A stretch of 64,000 nt of DNA. It comes from Cyclobacteriaceae bacterium. Lineage in GTDB: Bacteria; Bacteroidota; Bacteroidia; Cytophagales; Cyclobacteriaceae. Where the stretch lies: assembly GCA_028281285.1 (NCBI GenBank), contig JANQKF010000032.1, positions 62,001 to 126,000 of the forward strand, in the 5' to 3' direction. The number at the start of each line of letters is the position of its first letter. The first letter of the stretch is position 1. Both the position numbers and the translations under genes were made by a program. Shown here one piece after another: positions 1-8,128 of this stretch. The notes beneath the pieces were generated by a model. The model did not search any database. It saw only the letters and a list, made by a program, of their open reading frames with translations, and was not told where the DNA came from.

Positions 1-688
1 TATTCGCAAGGACATAAATGTATTCGTTGTTACTACTCCAATTCTCATATGTCCACTTTAATCGCGTAATACCTGTTTCATAAGATATTAAAATATCAAA
101 CTTGAGGTGGGCATTTAAGGGAACGTCTTTCACCACACCGGATACCATTAGGTTCACCTGTTCTCCATCAATCACCACTTTAATGAACTCGCCCATAGGG
201 TCTTCATCACCAAAGTATTTTTCCGCAGCGGTTTCTGAAATGACCGCCATATCCGGGCCATTCAGAGCAGACTGTTTATTGCCACTAATGAAATCCCAAT
301 CAAAAAGTGTAAGCCATCCTGAATTGACAAAGTAAGCCCTATCTTCATTAAACGACCGTTGGTTACGTGAGAAGAGCAATCTTCCCCAATGTCTTGCCAT
401 GGCATATTCCTCGATTTCAGGAAAAACCTCTTTGGCCATTAAACCAGCTCCGGGATATATCTCAGCATCTTGAACACTAACCCCATCATCTCCATGATAG
501 ATTACAGAAAGCCTATAAATTTCATCAGCATTGGAATGAAAGCGGTCGTAACTCAATTCATATCTTGCATAAATTAAAATTAGCATTGAAACGGTCATTC
601 CTACCGTTAGCCCGAGGACATTAATTAAGGTAAACGTGATCCTTTTCTTAAAATTCCGAATAGCAATAAGAACGTTTCGCATCCACAT
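1..688 (-). CDS. FtsX/MacB-type ABC transporter permease, 3' end outside window (array member 13)
   Basis: Only the N-terminal 229 residues or so are present; the frame runs open off the left edge. It begins with a basic cytoplasmic leader, one TM helix (about 19-42) and the start of the first periplasmic MacB-type domain, with the family landmarks YELSYDRFHS, DEDPMGEF and NAHLKFDIL. It resembles its upstream neighbour (691-3141) more than any other member: in a 36-residue stretch across TM1, 28 residues are identical, which suggests a recent tandem duplication. The start at 688 is chosen because it puts Arg at position 11, as in most of the array, and leaves 2 nt after the preceding stop; ATG at 682 is the alternative. 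It is the third gene behind the promoter at 5590-5606. Confidence 0.93.
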   Translation of the reverse strand, partial: MWMRNVLIAIRNFKKRITFTLINVLGLTVGMTVSMLILIYARYELSYDRFHSNADEIYRLSVIYHGDDGVSVQDAEIYPGAGLMAKEVFPEIEEYAMARHWGRLLFSRNQRSFNEDRAYFVNSGWLTLFDWDFISGNKQSALNGPDMAVISETAAEKYFGDEDPMGEFIKVVIDGEQVNLMVSGVVKDVPLNAHLKFDILISYETGITRLKWTYENWSSNNEYIYVLAN

Positions 689-690
689 AG

Positions 691-3141
691 TTATTCGTAC
701 CTAAGCGCCTTTACGGGATTCTCATTAGCAGTTTTAATCGATTGCAAAACGATCGTAATTAAGGCAACCGATAATAAGACAATAGCCGGTATTAAGAACA
801 TGTACCATGTCATATCAATGCGATTGGCATAGCCGTCCAACCACTTATTTGCTCCGAAAAAGGCCAATGGTAATGCAATGATAATCGAAATGGCAATCAG
901 CTTCATGAAGTTTGAAGACATCAAACGAATGATATTAGCCGAAGTGGCGCCTAGCACTTTGCGAATGCCTATTTCTTTGATTCGCTGTTGCATCTCATAG
1001 AGCCCCAGCCCAAAAAGTCCAAGGATGGAGATGAATATCGATAAGCCCGAGAAAGTAGTAAATACAAACCCAAATTGTTGATCAGCCCGATATTGAGCAT
1101 CGAATTGCTCGTCTAAGAAGAAGTAATCGAAATCGCTACTTGGGTATACAGAAGTGTACAATTCTCTTATTTCATCTATCACGGCCTTATAATCACCATC
1201 TCCGGCATTTATCTTAAACGAGTAGTAATCACTACCAGCACCACTTGCATTCAAGAAAAGCACCATAGGTTCGACAGCGGTTTTCAAAGAATTATGATTA
1301 TAATCTTCAAAAACACCAACGACTGTATACTGATCACCACTCCCCCATGAAATTTTTTCTCCGATGGCTGCCTCGTTGGTAGCAAAGCCAAACTTCTTAC
1401 GGGCGGTTTCATTAATCAACATCATCATGTACCACTCTTGATCTTCCTGTTTAAATCCGGAGTGCTTGGTTAGATCGAAATTCTCACCGGCTGCCATTCC
1501 TAGCTGAAATGCCGGAACGAAATCAGAATCAACTCTGAAATTCGAAAAGTTGATACCAACACCAATATCAGTGCTTACCGCTCGCAATCCCGTGGTTGTA
1601 CTCATATCTCCAGTGCCTTGACCAAACACTGTCTCAGAAAATGTGACATGAGTAATTTTGCTGCTTCGCAATGCCTCGGTTTTCAAAACTCGCTGTTTTT
1701 CGATCCTTGCATCTCTATTCTCAGCCACTAAGGGAGCCCTCAAGACAATGGTTTGATCAATGTTCACTCCCAGTTCCTGACTTCTCATAAAGTTCACTTG
1801 TTTGTAGACAGTGATAGTGCCTACCAACAAAAGCATTGTGGCCGTAAACTGGAATACCACCAGGCTCTTTCGGAGAAATCGGCCTTGGGATGAATTTCGG
1901 AGCTTACCGCTCAGCACGGTCATGATCTTATAATTCGAAAGAATCAGAGAAGGATAAAAACCTGATGCAAAAGAACCCACAACAAACAATGCCATGAGCT
2001 GCATCATCAATCCAAGATCTCGTAATGGATTGAAAACCAGATCAGCTCCTATTGCATTATTGAAAAGTGGCAACACCATTTGAATACCAGTCACAGTCAA
2101 TACTAAAGCCAGGAAGTTTATAATCAATGCTTCTGTGAAAAACTGAGCCATCAAGGATTTCTTTTTTGAGCCTAATACCTTCCTTACTCCGACTTCCTTA
2201 CTTCGCTCTAGCGATTTCGCTGTTGCCAAATTGATATAGTTTACCCAGGCAATCGCTAACACAGCAAAGGCCACAATAAAAAGGATATCGACCATTTGGC
2301 GGCTTCCATTAACCTCAGCTTCAAACGTTCGGTTAGACTTGAGGTGGATATCAGTAAGCGGGTAAACTCTTAGAATTTCATCATTTGCATCATATCCACT
2401 CCTTTTGTAGAACGCCTGATTGAACCGCTCCTCAAAGTCTGCATCGAGATCTGAACTACTCAAGAGATATAAAAACTCGTTGTTCTGATTTAGTACATCA
2501 TGCTTCCACCCCATGTACTTCACCCCTGTTTGCCATGACACCAGAATATCAAAACCCAAATGACTGTTTTTGGGAACATCCTTGAAAACACCGGTGACCA
2601 TCATTGGAAGCTCTGCTCCATTTGGAATTACATTGATCATTTGTCCGACAGGATCCTCGTTCCCAAAGTACTTCTTGGCTGCCGATTCTGACAACATCAC
2701 CTTATCGGCTTCCTCTAAAGCAGTATTTTTATCCCCTGCTATTACATTCCAATCAAAGACGTTCAACCAACCGGGATTGGCAAAATAGACTCGATCTTCA
2801 TTGAAGGAATTGTCTCCGTTCTTGAACAAAAGTCTGCCAACATGACGAGCCATCGCAAAGTTTTCGATCTCTGGAAATTCTTCGATAGCCAATAGACCAA
2901 CACCAGGGTACATTTGAGCATCAGCTACCTGGAATACTCCGTCATTCATCACATCGAGAGACACTCGATAGATATCATCGGCCCTTGAATGGTAGCGATC
3001 ATAACTCAGCTCATAACGGGCATACGTCAGTATAAGTAAGGCTACAGTCATGCCGAGTGTAAGCCCAAGTATGTTTATTATCGTAAATGACTTCCTTTTT
3101 TTGAAGCCTCTTATCGCGAGTAAAATGTTGTTTCGAATCAT
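691..3141 (-). CDS. FtsX/MacB-type ABC transporter permease (array member 12)
   Basis: An 816-residue inner-membrane protein with eight predicted TM helices in two repeats. TM1 is at about 19-42, a periplasmic domain at 45-280, TM2-4 at 283-306, 333-358 and 380-402, TM5 at 425-447, then a second periplasmic domain and TM6-8. The coupling-helix-like motif KEVGVRKVLGS lies at 315-325 and recurs as KEIGIRKVLGA 95 residues from the C-terminus. The protein ends NPVKALRYE. In MacB/LolCDE-family transporters this loop contacts the ATPase, so the protein should work with an ABC ATPase that is not encoded nearby. It lies 10 nt after 3152-5563 and 2 nt before the edge gene. The substrate cannot be inferred. 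Confidence 0.95.
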   Translation of the reverse strand: MIRNNILLAIRGFKKRKSFTIINILGLTLGMTVALLILTYARYELSYDRYHSRADDIYRVSLDVMNDGVFQVADAQMYPGVGLLAIEEFPEIENFAMARHVGRLLFKNGDNSFNEDRVYFANPGWLNVFDWNVIAGDKNTALEEADKVMLSESAAKKYFGNEDPVGQMINVIPNGAELPMMVTGVFKDVPKNSHLGFDILVSWQTGVKYMGWKHDVLNQNNEFLYLLSSSDLDADFEERFNQAFYKRSGYDANDEILRVYPLTDIHLKSNRTFEAEVNGSRQMVDILFIVAFAVLAIAWVNYINLATAKSLERSKEVGVRKVLGSKKKSLMAQFFTEALIINFLALVLTVTGIQMVLPLFNNAIGADLVFNPLRDLGLMMQLMALFVVGSFASGFYPSLILSNYKIMTVLSGKLRNSSQGRFLRKSLVVFQFTATMLLLVGTITVYKQVNFMRSQELGVNIDQTIVLRAPLVAENRDARIEKQRVLKTEALRSSKITHVTFSETVFGQGTGDMSTTTGLRAVSTDIGVGINFSNFRVDSDFVPAFQLGMAAGENFDLTKHSGFKQEDQEWYMMMLINETARKKFGFATNEAAIGEKISWGSGDQYTVVGVFEDYNHNSLKTAVEPMVLFLNASGAGSDYYSFKINAGDGDYKAVIDEIRELYTSVYPSSDFDYFFLDEQFDAQYRADQQFGFVFTTFSGLSIFISILGLFGLGLYEMQQRIKEIGIRKVLGATSANIIRLMSSNFMKLIAISIIIALPLAFFGANKWLDGYANRIDMTWYMFLIPAIVLLSVALITIVLQSIKTANENPVKALRYE

Positions 3142-3151
3142 GCGTATAGAA

Positions 3152-5563
3152 TTATTCGTAGCGTAATGAATCAGCAGGGTTTGAAAATGCTGCCTTGACC
3201 ACCTGATACCCCACTGATAAAAATGTGATCATTAAAATAATTAAGATGGGTGTAATAAATAATAAGAGATGAATTGGCATTCGACTGGCAAAATTCGATA
3301 GCCATTGATCTACCATAAAATAGCCAACTGGCATCCCCATAAGAGAGGCCAATGCCAACAGCCAAACGTATTCTCTGCTAAGTAAGATAGAAATATTGCT
3401 TACCGAAGCTCCTAGTACTTTTCTTATACTCACCTCCTTACTTCTTTGACTAATATTGTAAAGGGATAAACCAAACAAACCAAGTCCTGTGATCACCACC
3501 GCGAGTACTGAAAAGAAAGTAAAAATCTCTCCGAAAAGGCGGTCATTCTGATATTGACGGTTGAAATACTCATCCATAAAAAAGTAGTCGAAGTGGCTGG
3601 CTGGAAAACTGGTGTCAAAAGCCGCTTCTATCTCCGTAATCTTCTGACCTATATTGTCACCTTGCAACTTGATCGAAAAGAATCGGGTGCGCCCAAATGA
3701 GCTGTAAATATGCGGTTCTGAACTTACCTTTAACGATTCCTGGTTGTAATCGGCCATAATGCCGATTAACCTCTGTGGCCGGTCCAGGTAGTAATAGGTC
3801 TGATTAATTTTAGAGGCCAAATCATCTGTACCAAACAGGTATTCGGCTGCAGAAAGGTTCAACATAAAACAGTTGGTTTGATTGGAACCATCAAAGCTTG
3901 TCCCATAGAGCAATTCGACATCATATATATCCAGGAAGGATTCATCAATATCGATATCCTTGGCATAGAGGTAATGACTATTGTCCTCTGGCCCTAATGA
4001 CACCGCTCTCATTCTGGTGATCACATTGCCAGGCACTTCGGAGGAGGCTGTAATTCCATTCACTCCACTAATCTGATTCACCTGATTAAGGAATGAATCA
4101 TGGCTACCAGCTCTGTTCGCTGAATCCATAAAAGGTTTCTTGATCACCAAGGTTTGTTCAATATCCATGCCCAGTGATTGATTTTGGAGATAATTCAATT
4201 GCTGGAAGACTGAAACTGTACCAATGATCAAAATGAGCGCAACGACAAACTGAAATACAGTCAACCCTTTTCTGAGTACTAAACCGGACTTCGTGGATTT
4301 GCTTCTCCCGGTCAGCACCTGAGTGATTTTCAACCTTGAAAACAACAGAGCCGGGTATAAACCGAACAAAAAGGAACCTGCAGAAAAGGCAAGAATGAAA
4401 ATCAAAGTTGTTTGAAGTGCTCCGCCTGAGAAATAGGCCAATGGAATACCGAGCAATCCCTGAAAAAAACCAATAGAAAGTTGCAGTAGTGTGAACGTCA
4501 AGATAATCGCAATTAGGTTGACGGTCAGAGACTCGGTCAAAAATTGACCTATCAATTGCCGTTTGTAACCTCCCAATACTTTTCGAACACCAACCTCTCT
4601 GGCCCTGTCGACCAACTTGGAGGTACTGAGGTTGATATAGTTCACCCAAGCAATCACCATGATAAACACACCAATGATTGAAAGAAAATTTACTGTTCTT
4701 TCATTACCATTTGCCTCCAATTCGAAGGTAAGGTTAGACTTTAGATGAATATCCTGAATAGGTTGTAATCGAAAGGTAATTCCTTCCTCGCTATACCAGG
4801 TCTCCTTGTCTTCCAGAAAGATGTTGATCTTATCATAAACAACTTCAAGATCGGCTTCAGGTGCTAATTTCAAATAAGTGTAGAAATTACCCCATCCATA
4901 GTCCTGATCCAGTTCCCAGCCTTGTGGCAACGAGCCGAAAGAGCAAAGCAGGTCGAACTTAAAATGAGTGTTATCTGGTAAGTCTTCGAAAACCCCAGTG
5001 ACCAGGTACTCCTGTCGCATGTTCTTAAACTGGAGGACTTTGCCCACGGCTCGCTCCTCACCAAAAAAGCGTCTGGCAAATGATTCAGAAATCACCAATT
5101 CATTTGGATTCTTTAGAGAACTGCTGCCGTCATTGTCGATCCAGTTAAGGGTAAGAATCTCAAGGGCATCTCCATCTGCAAAGAAGCCTCTTTCAATGTT
5201 GAATGTCTTTATTGATCCCGTTTGAGGGATATAAGAGAAAGCAAATGATTGAAAAATCTTTGCCGAGCCTATGAATCGAGTAGCCTTCTCAATCTCAGGG
5301 ATATTAGCCTTGATATTGGGTGCAATTGCAGGAAATATAGAAGCAACAGCGCTGAAATCATTAGGAGACTCAGAATGTCGATACAGGCGATAGATATCTT
5401 CCACATTCTCATGATAGTCATCATAACTTCTTTCGAACGTGACATATTTGTAGATCAAAAGGCAAGCGACCATTGAAAAGGACAAGCCCACGATATTAAT
5501 CAGTGAGAACACTTTATTGTTCTTCAACTGGCGAATTGCAAGCAACAGATTTGTTTTGACCAT
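3152..5563 (-). CDS. FtsX/MacB-type ABC transporter permease, first gene of second transcription unit (array member 11)
   Basis: An 803-residue double permease. Residues 1-20 are a basic leader, TM1 is about 21-42, and the first ectodomain carries ERSYDDYHE, GEERAVGKV and LQPIQDIHLKS. TM2 (about 293-315) leads into REVGVRKVLGG at 322-332. The second half ends with KEVSIRKVLGA and NPADSLRYE. Unlike every other array junction it is preceded by a real gap (139 bp), which contains a sigma-54 promoter and two activator-type sites. The predicted transcript starts about 16 nt before this ATG. It is therefore the likely head of a co-regulated sub-operon with 691-3141 and 1-688. Confidence 0.95.
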   Translation of the reverse strand: MVKTNLLLAIRQLKNNKVFSLINIVGLSFSMVACLLIYKYVTFERSYDDYHENVEDIYRLYRHSESPNDFSAVASIFPAIAPNIKANIPEIEKATRFIGSAKIFQSFAFSYIPQTGSIKTFNIERGFFADGDALEILTLNWIDNDGSSSLKNPNELVISESFARRFFGEERAVGKVLQFKNMRQEYLVTGVFEDLPDNTHFKFDLLCSFGSLPQGWELDQDYGWGNFYTYLKLAPEADLEVVYDKINIFLEDKETWYSEEGITFRLQPIQDIHLKSNLTFELEANGNERTVNFLSIIGVFIMVIAWVNYINLSTSKLVDRAREVGVRKVLGGYKRQLIGQFLTESLTVNLIAIILTFTLLQLSIGFFQGLLGIPLAYFSGGALQTTLIFILAFSAGSFLFGLYPALLFSRLKITQVLTGRSKSTKSGLVLRKGLTVFQFVVALILIIGTVSVFQQLNYLQNQSLGMDIEQTLVIKKPFMDSANRAGSHDSFLNQVNQISGVNGITASSEVPGNVITRMRAVSLGPEDNSHYLYAKDIDIDESFLDIYDVELLYGTSFDGSNQTNCFMLNLSAAEYLFGTDDLASKINQTYYYLDRPQRLIGIMADYNQESLKVSSEPHIYSSFGRTRFFSIKLQGDNIGQKITEIEAAFDTSFPASHFDYFFMDEYFNRQYQNDRLFGEIFTFFSVLAVVITGLGLFGLSLYNISQRSKEVSIRKVLGASVSNISILLSREYVWLLALASLMGMPVGYFMVDQWLSNFASRMPIHLLLFITPILIILMITFLSVGYQVVKAAFSNPADSLRYE

Positions 5564-5589
5564 GATTGTTGAACTTATGGCTGATCTAT

Positions 5590-5606
5590 GGCAATAGCAA
5601 TACCAA
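5590..5606 (-). promoter_or_regulatory. sigma-54 (-24/-12) promoter before permease 3152-5563
   Basis: The minus strand reads TTGGTATTGCTATTGCC. GG at 5604-5603 and GC at 5592-5591 are exactly 10 nt apart, as sigma-54 requires, with TTGG and TTGC intact in the two elements. Transcription would start near 5579, giving a leader of about 16 nt to the ATG at 5563. Two activator-type sites lie about 55-95 bp upstream at 5659-5698. The match and spacing are seen directly; promoter activity is inferred. Confidence 0.75.
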
Positions 5607-5658
5607 AAACCTATCTATTTGTATTTGAGATAGTTATGAATTGAAAGGTAATATTTGA

Positions 5659-5698
5659 TTGTGTCAGCCTGATACGCAATTGTCCCAGACTGACACAA
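5659..5698. promoter_or_regulatory. paired upstream activator sites (same motif as at 30087-30127)
   Basis: There are two 18-bp sites in opposite orientation. Site B on the plus strand at 5681-5698 reads TGTCCCAGACTGACACAA. Site A on the minus strand at 5676-5659 reads CGTATCAGGCTGACACAA. Their centres are 22 bp apart, about two helical turns. Site B matches site C at 30087 at 16 of 18 positions and has an outer TGTC-N7-GACA dyad. Position upstream of a GG-N10-GC promoter fits an NtrC-type enhancer; the obvious candidate protein is the activator at 30169-31542. Confidence 0.72.
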
Positions 5699-5702
5699 CT
5701 TG

Positions 5703-8117
5703 TTATTCATACCTTAACGAATCTACGGGGTTTCTCGAAGCTGATTTAAAAGCCAACGATCCGGTCGTAACCAAGGTGATGATCAATATTATAGCCACTG
5801 GAAATACAAAAACCATAAGACTCAGTTCTGTGGCGAAAGAATATCCACTTAGCCATTGCTTGGTGGCATAGTAAGAAATCGGGATTGATATCAAAATTGA
5901 CAGGAAGATCATTCCTATAAATCTTTTAGAGATGAGGTTGATAATGCCCAATATACTTGCGCCCAAGACTTTTCTAATACCAATCTCTTTGCTGCGTTGT
6001 ATCACAGAATAAGAGACCAACCCAAACAGACCAAGGCATGATATCCAAATCCCCAACAATGTAAAAAAGTTGAATACGGTCCCGAACCTTCTATCCTCTT
6101 CAAATTGTCTCTCGAAGAACTCATCAAGGAAGAAATAATTAAAGGTGTCTGTTGGATAAATGGCACTATATGTCGATTCCAATTTATCCAGCAACAATTC
6201 ATAATCATCACTCATTGATTTGATAATCATGTAATTATTAGCTTCAGGCAAATGCCTATAAATAATAGGGTCGTAGCCTGTTTTGAAAGACTTCTGCAGG
6301 TAGTCTTCTACTACTCCAACCACCAAAAACTCTACGCCCCCATCGAGGATCTTGATACCAACTGCGTCTTCAGGATTAGTGATTCCGAATGCTCTTGCTC
6401 CTGCACGACTGAACATGACGCTTGCAGTGTCCGACTTAAGTTCAGCATTGAAATTTCTTCCAGCTATTACCTTCAATGAGAGGTTATCAACAAAGCGATC
6501 ATCTACCCCAAGAAACGGAATGGAAACGATTTCATCTTCATTGGCAGTAGCCAGCCTTACATTGTTGTTTACCCAGCTAATTTCTCCACCAGGAATCATG
6601 GTTGAATTTGAAACACCCATGACCTCTGGATGTGCCAGTAATCCAGCTTTGAACGACTTAATTAGAGATGCACTATTGTTACCAGACGCTGGTCCATTGA
6701 CAACAATCATTTGTTCCGAGTTGAATCCGCGATCAGAAGTAAGCATATACTTAATTTGACTTCTCACAGCCAGACTGCCAATAAGTAGAAAACACAGAAT
6801 TGTGAACTGTAAAACCACCAATCCCTTTCTTACCAAACCATCGCTACCTGACTTTATCTTTTGACCTTTCAACACTTTTGTGGCATTCATCTTTGACATG
6901 ATCCAGGCAGGATAAAACCCAGAAAGCAAAGTACCAGCGGTGATCATAATTACCACCAATGTGAAAAGCTGTGTTTTAATGGTGGAAAATTCACCAAATG
7001 ATTTCCCTAAAGCGGATTCAAAGAACGGTAGCGTGAGTTGCATCAATGTAAACCCAAGTACTATACTAAGAAAGTTCAGTAGAAATGCTTCGCACATGAA
7101 TTGGATCAAAAGATTGAGTCGATTAGCCCCACTCACCTTTCGTACCCCTATCTCTTTGGCTCTTTCCATTGATTTTGAAGTCGAAAGATTGATATAGTTG
7201 AAATAGGCCAGGACAACAATGAAAATTGAAATACCAGTTAGGATCTTTACTACTCTGAAGTTGCCTAATGGCCCTACTTCAAACCTTAAATTGGAATGCA
7301 AATAAATATCCTGAAGGGGCTGTAACTTCAACACTGGTTTGACACCTCTTTCAATTATACTCGTGTAATTTCGTTGAGCAAACTCCGGAAACTTCGCTTC
7401 AAGTTTTTGATAATTCGCACCTTCAGCCAATTTGAGATATGTTGGGAAGGCATTCCAGCCAAAAGACCGATCTGATTGCCCGCCAGAAAGCTTGTGCAAT
7501 GTTTCTAAAGAGATCAACACATCAAATTGGAAATGAGTATTTGAAGGAAGTTCATTGAAAACTGCCGTCACTTTGCATTGCTGAATACCCCATCCATTTT
7601 CAACTTCAATGATCTCACCAATCACGTCAGTTTTACCAAAATAGCTTAACGCTCTTTCTTCTGAAATTACAATGGAATTCATCTCTGCAAGTGCTGAATT
7701 GCCATCACCTATTTTCAATTCAAATGAGAAGAGGTCAAAAAATGAGTGATCTGCATAAAAGATATCCTTTTCAATAAACTTGCTCCCGTTAATCGACAAG
7801 GTATTTGTCATGTATCCTGCCGAATGGATTTTTGTATAATTGACTACCTCTGGAAACTCGTCCTTTAATGCCTGCCCCGCTCCAGCGGTAAGTCCCGCAC
7901 TCTTATCATGACGGTCTGAATAGATTCTCTCAAACTGTACGCGATAAAGATTGTCGGCATCCTCATGGAAGTTGTCAAAACTTTGTTCGAACGTAATGAA
8001 TTGAAAAATCAACAGGAATGCACCGAGACCTATAGCTAAACCTGAGATATTAATAAAAGAGAAGACCTTATTCTTGAAAAGACTTCTAATGGCTGTTTTG
8101 AGATAGTTTCTGACCAT
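5703..8117 (-). CDS. FtsX/MacB-type ABC transporter permease, last gene of first transcription unit (array member 10)
   Basis: An 804-residue eight-TM double permease. TM1 is at about 21-42; the first ectodomain has EQSFDNFHEDADNLYRV, NTHFQFDVL and LQPLQDIYLHS. TM2 is at about 291-312, followed by KEIGVRKVSGA at 321-331. The second half has the FLDEFFERQF landmark before TM6, then KEIGIRKVLGA at about 710 and NPVDSLRYE at the end. It starts 11 nt after the stop of 8129-10555. Its stop is followed by the 139-bp regulatory gap at 5564-5702, so it is the tenth and probably last gene of the transcript that begins near 29998, unless there is read-through. No ATP-binding motifs are present. Confidence 0.95.
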   Translation of the reverse strand: MVRNYLKTAIRSLFKNKVFSFINISGLAIGLGAFLLIFQFITFEQSFDNFHEDADNLYRVQFERIYSDRHDKSAGLTAGAGQALKDEFPEVVNYTKIHSAGYMTNTLSINGSKFIEKDIFYADHSFFDLFSFELKIGDGNSALAEMNSIVISEERALSYFGKTDVIGEIIEVENGWGIQQCKVTAVFNELPSNTHFQFDVLISLETLHKLSGGQSDRSFGWNAFPTYLKLAEGANYQKLEAKFPEFAQRNYTSIIERGVKPVLKLQPLQDIYLHSNLRFEVGPLGNFRVVKILTGISIFIVVLAYFNYINLSTSKSMERAKEIGVRKVSGANRLNLLIQFMCEAFLLNFLSIVLGFTLMQLTLPFFESALGKSFGEFSTIKTQLFTLVVIMITAGTLLSGFYPAWIMSKMNATKVLKGQKIKSGSDGLVRKGLVVLQFTILCFLLIGSLAVRSQIKYMLTSDRGFNSEQMIVVNGPASGNNSASLIKSFKAGLLAHPEVMGVSNSTMIPGGEISWVNNNVRLATANEDEIVSIPFLGVDDRFVDNLSLKVIAGRNFNAELKSDTASVMFSRAGARAFGITNPEDAVGIKILDGGVEFLVVGVVEDYLQKSFKTGYDPIIYRHLPEANNYMIIKSMSDDYELLLDKLESTYSAIYPTDTFNYFFLDEFFERQFEEDRRFGTVFNFFTLLGIWISCLGLFGLVSYSVIQRSKEIGIRKVLGASILGIINLISKRFIGMIFLSILISIPISYYATKQWLSGYSFATELSLMVFVFPVAIILIITLVTTGSLAFKSASRNPVDSLRYE

Positions 8118-8128
8118 AGTTTTTGAGT

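Noticed and set aside
4158-4649. 163-codon open frame on the minus strand
   Set aside because: An alternative frame within permease 3152-5563, with no recognisable protein features.
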